This document shows, piece by piece, positions 26,765 to 36,427 of a stretch of 64,000 nucleotides of DNA; within the stretch, counting starts at the first letter, position 1; each line of letters opens with the position of its first letter. This stretch comes from Clostridiales bacterium (GTDB lineage: Bacteria; Bacillota; Clostridia; Saccharofermentanales; Saccharofermentanaceae). The stretch spans positions 1 to 64,000 of the forward strand of contig JAFRST010000036.1 of the NCBI GenBank assembly GCA_017427465.1, given 5' to 3'. The translations under genes were made by a program, and so were the position numbers. The notes beneath the pieces were generated by a model that was not told the origin of the DNA, did not search any database, and worked only from the letters and a program-made list of their open reading frames with translations.

Positions 26765-28215
26765 TGTTTACACTTGAAGAAGTGAAAAAGGCGGTAGGCG
26801 GCAAACTGGTATCAAAGTCTGATGCCATTGTTTTCGCAACGTCTATAGAGATAAGCGGAGTATCGACCGATACCAGAACGATCAAAGAGGGCGAACTCTT
26901 CATCGCTTTGCAGGGCGAGAATTTCGATGGCAACAAGTTCCTTTCAAATGCAATGGAGCTCGGTGCTTCCGCGCTTATCACCAACGATGAAAATGCCATC
27001 CCTGAAGGCGCTGTCGCAATAGTCGTTAATGATACTGTCCAGGCGCTGGGACTTCTTGCCAACCACTACAGATTTAAGCTCGGCTGCAAGGTCATCGCGG
27101 TAACGGGTTCGGTCGGCAAGACATCCACGAGATCGCTTATTGCAGAGGTGCTTCAGACAGGTCTTAAAGTTCATTCGACATCAAGGAATGAGAATAATGA
27201 GATCGGCATGAGCAAGACTATTCTCTCAGCTCCCGAAGACTCGGATGTCATCGTAGTCGAGATGGGAATGAGAGGCTTGGGACAGATTTCTTATCTTACA
27301 AAGATCGCAAGACCTGACATCGCGATCATCACCAACATCGGATATTCACACATCGAGATACTCGAGACAAAAGACAATATCATGAAGGCCAAGATGGAGA
27401 TTTGCGAAGGTCTTACAGACGGCGGTATCGTTGCGGTAAACAGCGATGACAGAAAACTCTTTGATACCTGCGTTAAGGAATTGCCGATCAATAATTTTAT
27501 TGCCGGTATCCAGGTAAGGGACGATGATGATCTGCTTTGTCCTCTTGTCATTTCCGCTTACGACGTTAAGGAGACAGATACAGGAATGTCTTTTGGTGTC
27601 AGCCTTAACAGAATGGGTGTCAGATCCGAGTTCGCGGTTCCACTCTCGATCAGCATGTATGGTGAGAGCTACATAAGGAACGCTCTCTTCGCTATATTCT
27701 GCGCCTACATGACAGGTATCACCGAGACACCTGAGATGCAGCAGAAAATCGCCGATACCATCAGGAACAGAAGCGCCATGGACGGCAGAGGCGCGATCAC
27801 AAAGACCAACAGATATCTCATTATGAATGATGCGTATAATGCATCTCCGGAATCGATGGAAAACGCATTCTTAAATTTCTCGAGAAAGGCTAAAGGACAC
27901 CGCAAGGTGCTTGCTTTGGGAGGAATGTTAGAACTCGGCAAACAGGCCCCGGGACTCCATGAGATAACCGGCAAGGCATGCGCTTCATATGACTTCGACA
28001 GAGTATTCGTTACAGGCGATAATGCCGACGAATTTATCAAGGGCGCGCATATGATGAATATGAACCTCGAAATAGTAAAATGTAAGGACACTGAAGACGT
28101 CAGAAGACGTCTTGAGGAATATGTCAGAGACGACGATGCCATACTCTTTAAAGCATCGCACAGTTTTGGTTTTGAATCGGTTGCAAGGCACTTTATCGAG
28201 AAGGGAAACGCCTGA
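26761..28215 (+). CDS. murF: UDP-MurNAc-tripeptide:D-Ala-D-Ala ligase MurF
   Basis: 484 residues. MurF completes the UDP-MurNAc-pentapeptide. VTGSVGKTSTRS is the ATP-binding loop; SRNENNEIGM, EMGMRGLGQI and NDAYNASPESM are family motifs. The start ATG lies in the murE stop (ATGATG). In many Bacillota mraY and murD come next; here ftsW follows after three bases. Confidence 0.95.
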   Translation: MMFTLEEVKKAVGGKLVSKSDAIVFATSIEISGVSTDTRTIKEGELFIALQGENFDGNKFLSNAMELGASALITNDENAIPEGAVAIVVNDTVQALGLLANHYRFKLGCKVIAVTGSVGKTSTRSLIAEVLQTGLKVHSTSRNENNEIGMSKTILSAPEDSDVIVVEMGMRGLGQISYLTKIARPDIAIITNIGYSHIEILETKDNIMKAKMEICEGLTDGGIVAVNSDDRKLFDTCVKELPINNFIAGIQVRDDDDLLCPLVISAYDVKETDTGMSFGVSLNRMGVRSEFAVPLSISMYGESYIRNALFAIFCAYMTGITETPEMQQKIADTIRNRSAMDGRGAITKTNRYLIMNDAYNASPESMENAFLNFSRKAKGHRKVLALGGMLELGKQAPGLHEITGKACASYDFDRVFVTGDNADEFIKGAHMMNMNLEIVKCKDTEDVRRRLEEYVRDDDAILFKASHSFGFESVARHFIEKGNA

Positions 28216-28218
28216 TAT

Positions 28219-29646
28219 ATGGCTGAGAAGTATAAAAAGATCATTCCTGATATGGATGTGAATCCGAAGAAAGATTCACATGAGGATGACCGCGCTGTAG
28301 TAACCGATATCGAAAAACTTATCGAACCACCTGAAAAGCCGGCAAAAGACAACGCAATAACTGTCGCAAAGATCGAGAAGGCCGTAAGATCAACTGACAT
28401 CGCGATGGTATTGATGATCTTCGCGATCATTGTCTTTGGTCTTGTAGTTCTTTATTCGGTATCAGGTCCTGACGCTTACGGACAGTTCCAGGATTCTTCA
28501 TGGTTCCTTACAAGACAGATCAGATTTACAGTTGTCGGCCTTATCATGATGCTCATCGTGGCATTTATTCCGATCGAATTCTTCGCCCAAAAATGGGTCG
28601 CCATATCGGCTTTTGTATTAAGCTTCGGCCTTGCGTTCGTGACGCTCGCGATGGGCGTAGGACGTGAGCACGGTGCAAGCCGCTGGATCAACATCGGACC
28701 TATCCAGCTTCAGAGCTCGGAGATCATCAAAGTTGCTTTGATTGTTGCGTTTGCGGGCTATCGTGCAACTGTTGCGAGAATGCGCGCTGACGGCAAGATA
28801 AGAGAACCAAAATCAGATCTTATGAAGTTCATCAAGAGTGCTATGATCGACTTTATCATTCCTGTCGGAATGTGCGTAGTTGTCGACATCGTAATCGTTC
28901 TCCAGCCGCACGTTTCGTGCTTCATCATCATCGCTGCTGTCATCTTCATGTGTACGCTCGTTTCAGAGATCCCGCTCAAGTCATGGCTTACAGGATCATT
29001 TATCCTGATCCTTTTGGGCGGTGCTTTAGGTGCCGTTATGCTCGCCATGTCTCCTGCCGATACTCGTGACAGATTCATGAAAAACTACGCGCACGTTTTC
29101 AAGAGACTTCAGATCTTCAATGCCGATGAAGAGGAGGAAGACGAGGAAAGCACACTTACAAAAGACGATACGCGTCAGGTTGATAACGCTCACAACGCTT
29201 TAGGTTCCGGTGGTATGTGGGGCGTCGGTCTGGGCAATTCCAGATCTAAATACAATTACGTTTCTGAGGCCCAGAACGACTACATATTCTCCATCTATAT
29301 CGAGGAAACAGGCTTTGTAGGAGGTGTCATACTGATGCTGATGTATCTGGTGATGTTTTTCCTGTGCCTGAGGGTATGCTGGCGGGCCAAAGACGTGTTC
29401 TCGAGGACGATTGCCACGGGATGTACGGCGCTGATATTTGTCGAAGTGCTGATGAACATCTCGGTTGAGTTGCAGGTCATTCCTGCTACAGGTGTTACGC
29501 TTCCGTTCATCAGTTACGGCGGTACCGCACAGATCAGTCTTCTTATTGCCTATGGTCTCATCATGTCGGTATCAAGAAGCGGAACCGTGCGTCCTTCGAA
29601 GAAGCCTAATACATCTGATGAAAAAGCCTTGAAGCCGGGAGTCTGA
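28219..29646 (+). CDS. ftsW: FtsW, division SEDS peptidoglycan polymerase
   Basis: 475 residues, about ten transmembrane segments after a ~60-residue charged cytoplasmic tail. FtsW polymerises septal glycan from lipid II with the PASTA PBP encoded upstream. Motifs: GASRWINIGPIQLQSSEI, the ALGSGG---G-GLG-S--K segment, IEETGF and GVTLPFISYGGT. The loop before ALGSGG carries an acidic run (NADEEEEDEES) not usual for the family. Assigned by position between murF and murG. Confidence 0.93.
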   Translation: MAEKYKKIIPDMDVNPKKDSHEDDRAVVTDIEKLIEPPEKPAKDNAITVAKIEKAVRSTDIAMVLMIFAIIVFGLVVLYSVSGPDAYGQFQDSSWFLTRQIRFTVVGLIMMLIVAFIPIEFFAQKWVAISAFVLSFGLAFVTLAMGVGREHGASRWINIGPIQLQSSEIIKVALIVAFAGYRATVARMRADGKIREPKSDLMKFIKSAMIDFIIPVGMCVVVDIVIVLQPHVSCFIIIAAVIFMCTLVSEIPLKSWLTGSFILILLGGALGAVMLAMSPADTRDRFMKNYAHVFKRLQIFNADEEEEDEESTLTKDDTRQVDNAHNALGSGGMWGVGLGNSRSKYNYVSEAQNDYIFSIYIEETGFVGGVILMLMYLVMFFLCLRVCWRAKDVFSRTIATGCTALIFVEVLMNISVELQVIPATGVTLPFISYGGTAQISLLIAYGLIMSVSRSGTVRPSKKPNTSDEKALKPGV

Positions 29647-29650
29647 TTCA

Positions 29651-30751
29651 ATGGAAAGACGTTACATGATCACAGGAGGAGGAACGTCGGGACATATCAA
29701 CCCGGCTCTTGCGATCGCAGGCCTTTTACAGGAAGATGCCGCCGCTTCAGGCGATACATGCAAGATCAAATTCACCGGAAGAAAGACAGGCCTTGAAGGC
29801 GAACTGGTTCCCAAAGCCGGATACGAATTCATCGATGTGGAAGCCCTTCCCATGCCGTCAAAGCCTTCACCCCAAATCATAAAAGCTTTGCGTGCAATGC
29901 AGCGCGGCAAGAAGCAGTGCCTTGAGCTCATTAAAGAGTTTAAGCCTGACTGTGTTATCAGCACCGGCGGTTATGTCAGCGGACCTCTTTTATCGGCAGC
30001 CCGCAAAGCAGGCGTCCCCATAATGATCCACGAAGCAAATGCTTTCCCCGGCAGAGCCAATAAATATCTGTCAAAAGGCGCGGCACTTGTAATGACCGGA
30101 TTCCCGGGACAGGAAAAGATCTTCTCGAAGGCAAAAAAGGTGGTTTATACAGGTAATCCCGTCAGGGACATGATGTTTGGCAGGACCAAAGAGGGTTCGA
30201 GAAAAGAACTCGGCATAGATCCTGACCGCAAGATGGTATTCATCATGGGCGGTTCACTGGGTTCTGCTACACTTACGAATTTTGTTTTCGACATCGCCAA
30301 AAAACCCGAATACAAGGATGTCTGTTTTTTCATCTCAGTCGGAAAACATAACTCGGTCGAGATCACTCCTGAGATAAAGGCGATCCCGAATCTTGAGATA
30401 AAAGAATACATCGACAGGCCTGATCTTTATATGTCTTCAGCTGATTGTTCGATCCTTCGCGCGGGTGCCGTAACGTGCGCCGAGATAACGGCAACGGGAG
30501 CTTGCGCCATCATGGTGCCTTATCCTTATGCCGCTCACGACCACCAGACTTATAATGCGAATTCACTTGCTTCAAAAGGTGCAGGAATAGTAGTTAGCGA
30601 TGATGACGTAAAAGCAGGCAAATTAGAATCTGTACTTATTGGTCTCATCAATGATCCTGCAAGGCAGGAATCAATCAGAAAAGCAGCTTTAAGCCTTGCT
30701 GTTAAGGATACCGGAAAGAGAATAACCGATGCCATCAAATCTGCCCTCTGA
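29651..30751 (+). CDS. murG: MurG, lipid II-forming GlcNAc transferase
   Basis: 366 residues. MurG transfers GlcNAc from UDP-GlcNAc to lipid I on the inner membrane face. GGGTSGHINPALAIA, STGGYVSGP, HEANAFPGRANK, IMGGSLGS and RAGAVTCAEI are all typical. Ribosome site GGGAG. mraY, which makes its substrate, is not in the window. Confidence 0.96.
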   Translation: MERRYMITGGGTSGHINPALAIAGLLQEDAAASGDTCKIKFTGRKTGLEGELVPKAGYEFIDVEALPMPSKPSPQIIKALRAMQRGKKQCLELIKEFKPDCVISTGGYVSGPLLSAARKAGVPIMIHEANAFPGRANKYLSKGAALVMTGFPGQEKIFSKAKKVVYTGNPVRDMMFGRTKEGSRKELGIDPDRKMVFIMGGSLGSATLTNFVFDIAKKPEYKDVCFFISVGKHNSVEITPEIKAIPNLEIKEYIDRPDLYMSSADCSILRAGAVTCAEITATGACAIMVPYPYAAHDHQTYNANSLASKGAGIVVSDDDVKAGKLESVLIGLINDPARQESIRKAALSLAVKDTGKRITDAIKSAL

Positions 30752-30782
30752 GATTTAAGGGTAAACTGTTAAAATAGTAGTT

Positions 30783-32009
30783 ATGGATGACAACGAATTA
30801 GACAGATTATTCGGAAATGAGCCGGAAGATACAGCCTCTGATACCGAAGCAGAAGACGTAAAGACTCCAGAGAGTGAGTCTTCAGATGAGGCTGCCGAAG
30901 CTAACGGATTCGTTGTAAGTCAGTACGAAGGCCCCGAAGATGATTCCGATGAGGAAGAAGACGGGGAGGCTGTCGAAGACACTGAGCCTGAAGAAGACGA
31001 AGAGACTGAGGAAGAATCAGAAGAGTCCGAAGAAGAGATTGAAGATTCCGAAGATGAAGATACAGAAGATAGCGAAGAGTCTTCCGAAGAAGCTGAAACT
31101 GATGAAAAACCGATAAAGAAAACTGCACCTGCAGCTCAAGGCCCGCGCGGCAATGAAGCAAGACGCAGGCAGATTCTTTCTGCGAAGAAATCCGATAAAC
31201 CTAAGGTGCGCCTCTCGGGCAGAGGCATATTTGCGATTTGCCTGGTAGCCGCCATTATCGTTATGGTAATTCTCGTGCTTTTCCTTCCGGCATTCAGAGT
31301 CAGAAATGCTCATATCGAAGGCAATATTGCGTTAAGCGATGAGGAGATCTTAAATGAGATCGGTCTCGAATACGATGCCCACCTGATGAGCGGAGTAAGC
31401 GGAAACATCTTCGATATCCTGTGCCTTAATTACGGCAAGACCGAAGAACGCATCAAGAAGGAGAATCCTTATATCGAGGACATCAGGATCTCCGTAAAAC
31501 TCCCGTCAACTGTAAATGTCCAGGTCAAAGAACGCAGCAAGGTATGCTATATCAGGACTCCGGACGGCTATGCCGCTCTGGATAGAGACGGAATAGTCTT
31601 AGAGCTGTCTTCTTTTGACTCTTCCAAGAGCGTAAGACCTGTTATCTGCGGACTTAATGTCACATCCGCCGAACTGGGCAAAAAGGTCCAAATCGGCAAC
31701 ATGAACGATTACAAGAAGGCTGTTATCGTTCTTGGAGCTATCCTTGCGGCCGATAATGCAAGTGTAGGCGGTGATTATTCGATGTTTGAGAACACCTCAG
31801 AAGTAAGAATACTGCCGAGCGGATATATCTTCCTTACGATCTACTCTCCGTCAGGGCATCTCATCCAGATAAAACTCAACAGTACTGAGACGATAAGTGA
31901 CGATATGGCGTGGCTTTTGTATCTGTTTAATGCTGATGCTTTTGACAAGATCACCGTTAACGGCGCGCTCGATATGACCGATGAAGACACTATTTTCAAA
32001 GAATATTAA
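30783..32009 (+). CDS. FtsQ/DivIB-type division protein with acidic cytoplasmic tail
   Basis: 408 residues. Residues 1-115 are extremely acidic with runs of Glu and Asp and almost no basic residues. Residues ~120-145 are basic, one transmembrane helix lies at about 148-172, and a POTRA domain follows (FRVRNAHIEGN, then IRISVKLPSTVNVQVKERSK). DivIB/FtsQ helps control the septal synthase complex from outside the membrane. Position between murG and ftsZ fits. Start at 30783 with weak ribosome site. Confidence 0.88.
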   Translation: MDDNELDRLFGNEPEDTASDTEAEDVKTPESESSDEAAEANGFVVSQYEGPEDDSDEEEDGEAVEDTEPEEDEETEEESEESEEEIEDSEDEDTEDSEESSEEAETDEKPIKKTAPAAQGPRGNEARRRQILSAKKSDKPKVRLSGRGIFAICLVAAIIVMVILVLFLPAFRVRNAHIEGNIALSDEEILNEIGLEYDAHLMSGVSGNIFDILCLNYGKTEERIKKENPYIEDIRISVKLPSTVNVQVKERSKVCYIRTPDGYAALDRDGIVLELSSFDSSKSVRPVICGLNVTSAELGKKVQIGNMNDYKKAVIVLGAILAADNASVGGDYSMFENTSEVRILPSGYIFLTIYSPSGHLIQIKLNSTETISDDMAWLLYLFNADAFDKITVNGALDMTDEDTIFKEY

Positions 32010-32093
32010 TAAATTCACTTGATTTCGCGCATTTAATGCTAATATAAATATGAAAGTTTCTTTACATTCGGACGGCAAATCCCGCTGTCCGTA

Positions 32094-32122
32094 TTGATTG
32101 AAACTTCTCTTTGGGTTAAAAT
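32094..32122 (+). promoter_or_regulatory. ftsZ promoter
   Basis: TTGATT, 17-bp spacer, TAAAAT, with transcription expected from about 32129. This would give ftsZ-nrdR its own transcript besides the cluster transcript. A hairpin (CGGACGGC with GCTGTCCG) lies just upstream at 32069-32091 and may partly terminate the preceding transcript, but it has no T run. Confidence 0.6.
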
Positions 32123-32214
32123 TTTGAATGGTTAATAATATTTATTTAATCAAGAATTATTTTAATTGTTCGGTTTGAAACTACAAAAGTCTATAGGTAC
32201 GGAGGAACAAAAGG

Positions 32215-33594
32215 ATGTCTGAGAGCAAGCACAGCTATTCAATGGACGAATCTAATGTTGCAAGCATTAAGGTAATCGGCGTAGGCGGCGGCGGAAGCAA
32301 TGCCGTAAACCGCATGGTCGAGAGTGGTGTTCAGGGCGTCACGTTCATCGCGATCAATACTGACAATCAGGCTCTTGCCCGCAATAAGGCAGAGATCAAG
32401 ATACAGATCGGTGAGAAGGTCACCAGAGGTTTGGGATGCGGAGCTGACCCGAGTGTAGGTGAGAAGTCCGCTGAAGAGTCCAGAGACGAGATTGCTGAAG
32501 CAATCGCCAACACAGACATGCTCTTCATCACAGCAGGCATGGGCGGCGGAACAGGAACAGGTGCTGCTCCCGTTGTTGCTCAGATTGCTAAGGACCTCGG
32601 AATCCTCACAGTTGCTGTAGTTACCAGCCCGTTCACTTTCGAGGGCGCTAAGAGAGCTGCTAACGCTGAGCGCGGAATCAGAGAACTTCAGAAGTCCGTT
32701 GACTCCCTCATCGTTGTTTCCAACGATAAGCTCCTTGACGTAGTAGACGACAATACAAGCTTCGAAGAAGCATTCAATATGGCAGACCAGGTCCTCAAGT
32801 TCGGTGTCGCAGGTATTTCTGACCTCGTAGCTATCCCCGGACTCATCAACCTCGACTTGGCAGACGTTACTCGTGTCATGAAGGATGCAGGTATCTGCCA
32901 CATGGGTATCGGCCGTGCTTCCGGCGAAGACAGAGCTACTGTTGCTATTAAGCAGGCTATCAATTCACCTCTCCTCGACACAACGATCGATGGAGCTACA
33001 GGTGTTATCCTTAACTTCACAGGCGGAAGAGGAATGCGTCTTTCCGAGATCGATGCAGCTTCATCCATCGTCCGTCAGGCAGCTGCTCCTGAAGCAGAGA
33101 TCATCGTTGGTGCAGTCGTTGACGATTCACTTGAAGATGAGCTCATGATCACAGTTATCGCTTCCGGCTTTGACGGAACGATCAATGCTTCCGCAGGCCA
33201 CAGAGCAAGCACATCCGTTCTCTCCAGAGAGAACCCCACTATTATCACATCCAGACAGCCTGTTGCTCCTCAGCCGAGAACAGACTATACACCCAGACAG
33301 CCTGAGCCCGCTCCGGCACCTGTACCTGTACAGAGAGCACAGCCCGGCTTCAGATTCGGTGATGATTCCGTTAATCAGCCCGCACCTGCACCCGCACCTG
33401 CTCCTGTAGCACCCGTACAGCCTCAGCCGGCACCTGTCCAGCAGGTTCCCATTCAGCCCCAGCCCGTACAGGCACCTGTTCAGCAGCCTGTCCAGATGGG
33501 CGGAAGACCGCAGGCTAACGTAGCTCCTCAGGCAGAAGAGAAGGCTCAGAAGTCTGCTAAGCCTTGGTTCATGTTCGGTAAGGACGGACAGTAA
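32215..33594 (+). CDS. ftsZ: Cell division GTPase FtsZ
   Basis: 459 residues. FtsZ is the tubulin homologue that forms the division ring. [15 protein letters not shown] and the tubulin signature [10 protein letters not shown] (~110) are intact, as are the T7-loop residues (NLDLADV). Residues ~320-440 form a Pro/Ala/Gln-rich linker ([14 protein letters not shown]). The last residues, [12 protein letters not shown], do not resemble the usual D-I-P-x-F-L-R tail that binds FtsA, SepF or ZipA. Ribosome site GGAGGA. Confidence 0.96.
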   Translation: MSESKHSYSMDESNVASIKVIGVGGGGSNAVNRMVESGVQGVTFIAINTDNQALARNKAEIKIQIGEKVTRGLGCGADPSVGEKSAEESRDEIAEAIANTDMLFITAGMGGGTGTGAAPVVAQIAKDLGILTVAVVTSPFTFEGAKRAANAERGIRELQKSVDSLIVVSNDKLLDVVDDNTSFEEAFNMADQVLKFGVAGISDLVAIPGLINLDLADVTRVMKDAGICHMGIGRASGEDRATVAIKQAINSPLLDTTIDGATGVILNFTGGRGMRLSEIDAASSIVRQAAAPEAEIIVGAVVDDSLEDELMITVIASGFDGTINASAGHRASTSVLSRENPTIITSRQPVAPQPRTDYTPRQPEPAPAPVPVQRAQPGFRFGDDSVNQPAPAPAPAPVAPVQPQPAPVQQVPIQPQPVQAPVQQPVQMGGRPQANVAPQAEEKAQKSAKPWFMFGKDGQ

Positions 33595-33609
33595 TTAAGG
33601 AGTCAGTCC

Positions 33610-34083
33610 GTGATCTGTCCCAAATGCGGCGCGAACGATGATAAGGTCCTGGATTCAAGACCGACTGACGATGGCTTTGCAGTAAGAAGAAGACGTGTTT
33701 GTCTGGTTTGCGGCGCAAGATTCTCTACAATTGAGAAGATCGAGGGCTTGAAGCCGATGGTCGTCAAGAAGGACGGCTCCAAGCAGCCCTATGATCCGGA
33801 CAAGATCTTGAGAAGTCTCGACGTCGCTTGCCAAAAGCGTGGAGTATCACAACAGGTCAAAGAGAATATCTGTTCAGATATTACGCATATAGTCGACGAG
33901 AGATTTAATAAAGAGATAACCTCGTCAGAGATAGGCGAGTTTATCATGTCGAAGCTTATGGATATTGACCGCGTGTCCTATGTCCGCTTCGCATCGGTAT
34001 ATAAGAACTTCACAGATCTGGATTCTTATACTGCCGAGATCAATAATTTCGATGTCGGAAGCGCTAATTCCGTCGGAGAATAG
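33610..34083 (+). CDS. nrdR: Transcriptional repressor NrdR
   Basis: 157 residues. NrdR senses ATP/dATP and represses ribonucleotide reductase genes. Zinc ribbon CPKCG with CLVCG, the conserved DSRPTDDGFAVRRRR, then an ATP-cone domain (VVKKDGSKQPYDPDKI). GTG start with AAGGAG in the ftsZ-nrdR gap. No nrd gene is within the window, as is common. Confidence 0.95.
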   Translation: MICPKCGANDDKVLDSRPTDDGFAVRRRRVCLVCGARFSTIEKIEGLKPMVVKKDGSKQPYDPDKILRSLDVACQKRGVSQQVKENICSDITHIVDERFNKEITSSEIGEFIMSKLMDIDRVSYVRFASVYKNFTDLDSYTAEINNFDVGSANSVGE

Positions 34084-34086
34084 AGG

Positions 34087-34105
34087 TTTGTAACACTGTT
34101 ACAAA
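34087..34105. promoter_or_regulatory. Perfect palindrome before the two-component genes
   Basis: TTTGTAACACTGTTACAAA has 8-bp perfect arms around three bases. It lies between nrdR and the response regulator. It is poor in G+C and lacks a T run, so it is more like an operator than a terminator. A similar TGTAACATTGTTAT occurs before the YhbD gene at 4653. Confidence 0.45.
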
Positions 34106-34145
34106 AAGGCAATTAACCTAAGAAGTTGTTATCAGGGGTGATCAA

Positions 34146-34865
34146 ATGGCTGCTAATAAGGTTTTGCTCGTAGATGACGATCAGGGCATCATTGAAGTAC
34201 TCAAGCTCTATTTCGAGAAAGAGGGATACCAGGTCTCAACATGCATGCAGGGTGATAAAGCGGTAGGCGCTTTCCAGGCATTCGCACCTGATATCGTTAT
34301 TCTGGATCTCATGCTTCCCGGCATGGACGGCAATGATATCTGCCGTGAGATCAGAAAAACATCTGATGTACCGATCATTATGCTTACGGCAAGAACCGAT
34401 ACACTGGATAAGATCGTCGGCCTCGAATTAGGAGCAGATGACTATATTCCGAAGCCGTTTGAGCCTAAGGAAGTTCTTGCGAGAGTCAAGGCCGTATTAA
34501 GACGTACAGATAAGCGTGACAGCGGCGCTGCAGCTACAGAGAGCAAGGACGTTGCAACTGATGTTATTACATATCCCGGCTTTTCAGTTGATAAGATCCG
34601 TTATGTCGTATGCGTTGACGGTAATGAGATCTATATGCCGCCCAAGGAACTTGAACTTCTGTTCTTCCTTGCATCCAATCCCAACAGAGTATTCACCAGA
34701 GAGCAGCTCCTGGAGAATGTATGGGGTTATGATTTCTACGGAGAATCCCGTACGGTTGACGTTCATATCAAGCGTATCAGAGAGAAGATCGAGAATCCCG
34801 ACAGGGAGCAGAATTGGAGCATAAAGACTGTCTGGAGCAAGGGCTATAAGTTCGAGACGAGGTAA
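34146..34865 (+). CDS. OmpR/PhoP-type response regulator
   Basis: 239 residues. Receiver domain (1-120) with DDD at the start, phosphorylated Asp54 (VILDLMLPG), conserved Thr (MLTAR) and Lys (PKPFEP). The C-terminal winged helix (about 140-235) has PPKELELLFFLASNP and SRTVDVHIKRIREKI. Its partner kinase is encoded five bases downstream. The regulon is not evident; placement next to wall genes suggests envelope control, but that is inference. Confidence 0.93.
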   Translation: MAANKVLLVDDDQGIIEVLKLYFEKEGYQVSTCMQGDKAVGAFQAFAPDIVILDLMLPGMDGNDICREIRKTSDVPIIMLTARTDTLDKIVGLELGADDYIPKPFEPKEVLARVKAVLRRTDKRDSGAAATESKDVATDVITYPGFSVDKIRYVVCVDGNEIYMPPKELELLFFLASNPNRVFTREQLLENVWGYDFYGESRTVDVHIKRIREKIENPDREQNWSIKTVWSKGYKFETR

Positions 34866-34870
34866 GTTTT

Positions 34871-36421
34871 ATGACGCCGAGAGCCGACGGTAAGCAGGTA
34901 TCGGCGGGCTTTGCCGTTTTTCTGATCACATTTCTTGTACTTACAACTTTGATTGTATTTGCAGTCTTGTTGTTCCTTTCCTATGAGAATATGTACAACA
35001 ACCTCATAATGAGGGTAGAGAGCGGCACGGAGACAGCTGCTTCGGATCTGGCTTCGGATATTACTTCAATTACGTCTCTTCAGAGTGTTCCGTTCGAATA
35101 TACGATCAATGACGACGGAACGGATAATTTCAAAAATTCGAGAATAATCGACAGATTCGTAAACTCACAGACGTACCGTTCAAACGGCTCCGTCTATATC
35201 ACCGACAAGAACGGCAAGATCTACAGCCGTAATTCCTATGTGTACGAGATAGATGATAACCTTCTTACTACAGAAGAAGGCCCTTCTTCGATTGCGCAGC
35301 AGGATGCATTAGATCTCATTGCCAGTGCGGACGAATTCGGTTTTGCCAACATGGGTTCGCATAATACAGGAAGGGTTATCTCGGTCAGCTGCGTAAAGAT
35401 CTCCGGAACACCTTATTTTGTTGTCATCAGTAACAGTGAAGGCACTGAGCAGACGAAGAGCGAATACATAAACGTTATCTTTATTCCTGCCATGATCGCC
35501 ATGATCATCGCAATAATCCTCTATGCGGTATTCGTGTACTTCAGCCTAATGCCTGTAAAAGATATCTCACATGCGATCTCCAAGGTTGCTGAAGGCGATT
35601 ACTCGGTAAGAGTCAGTCCTAAATACTCAGAGTCAAATAACTTCACGACGTTATCCGTGTCTTCGGAGTTTACCGAGATGGGACAGACGGTCAATAAGAT
35701 GATCGAATCATTAGAGAATCAGGAGCACGACAGAGAGATGTTCATCTCGTCTATCGCTCACGATATCAGGACTCCGCTTACTTCGATCAACGGTTTCGTT
35801 ACGGCTATGTTAGACGGAACTATTCCCGAAGAGAAGCAGCCGCATTATCTCGAGCTCATCAAGCAGCAGACGGACCGTATCAGGACCCTCGTAACACAGA
35901 TGACGGAAGCATCGTCGCTGTCACATCCCGATCCTGAGATGATGGAAGAATTCAACATCAATGATATGATCAACGACATCATTGATAACCTTGAAGCGCA
36001 GCTTACGGATAAGCAGATCAGGGTTATCAAGTCACTGGATCCCGGCCCGGGAATCATCGTTTACGGTGAGGCCCAGCAGCTCTGCAGGGTCATCATCAAC
36101 ATCATTACTAACGCTATAAAGTTCACGCCTCAGAACGGCGAGATCAAGGTCTCCACTGAGACTAATCCCAAAGCGCGAAAAGTTATCATCTCCGTCGAAG
36201 ACTCCGGCGCAGGCGTTGAAGAATCCAAGCGGCAGAGGATTTTCGAGAGCTTCTATCAGGCAGATCCTTCGAGAAAAGCTGAAGGATTCGGTTTGGGATT
36301 ATATATCTGCAAGCAGATACTTGCAGGCCACGGTCAGACGATCGTGTGTGAAGAAGGCAGAGAATTAGGCGGCGCAAGATTTGTTTTCTCGTTCCCTTAT
36401 CCGCCGGAAGATCAGGGGTAA
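34871..36421 (+). CDS. Sensor histidine kinase
   Basis: 516 residues. TM1 (about 18-40), an extracellular sensor region (~41-200, PDC-like by arrangement), TM2 (about 205-228), HAMP (~230-285), HisKA with phosphoacceptor His297 in SSIAHDIRTPLTS, and HATPase_c with N box (IITNAIKFT), DSGAGV and GFGLGLYI. The signal is unknown. It is co-transcribed with the regulator upstream. The family autophosphorylates on His and passes phosphate to the regulator's Asp. Confidence 0.93.
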   Translation: MTPRADGKQVSAGFAVFLITFLVLTTLIVFAVLLFLSYENMYNNLIMRVESGTETAASDLASDITSITSLQSVPFEYTINDDGTDNFKNSRIIDRFVNSQTYRSNGSVYITDKNGKIYSRNSYVYEIDDNLLTTEEGPSSIAQQDALDLIASADEFGFANMGSHNTGRVISVSCVKISGTPYFVVISNSEGTEQTKSEYINVIFIPAMIAMIIAIILYAVFVYFSLMPVKDISHAISKVAEGDYSVRVSPKYSESNNFTTLSVSSEFTEMGQTVNKMIESLENQEHDREMFISSIAHDIRTPLTSINGFVTAMLDGTIPEEKQPHYLELIKQQTDRIRTLVTQMTEASSLSHPDPEMMEEFNINDMINDIIDNLEAQLTDKQIRVIKSLDPGPGIIVYGEAQQLCRVIINIITNAIKFTPQNGEIKVSTETNPKARKVIISVEDSGAGVEESKRQRIFESFYQADPSRKAEGFGLGLYICKQILAGHGQTIVCEEGRELGGARFVFSFPYPPEDQG

Positions 36422-36427
36422 AAGGAA

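Noticed and set aside
32239-32901. Minus-strand 220-codon frame opposite ftsZ
   Set aside because: Lies wholly inside the GTPase domain of ftsZ; no ribosome site or family.
33290-33510. Proline-codon repeats in ftsZ considered as a CRISPR-like or tandem repeat array
   Set aside because: Units vary in length and stay in frame as a Pro/Ala/Gln linker; there are no spacers.
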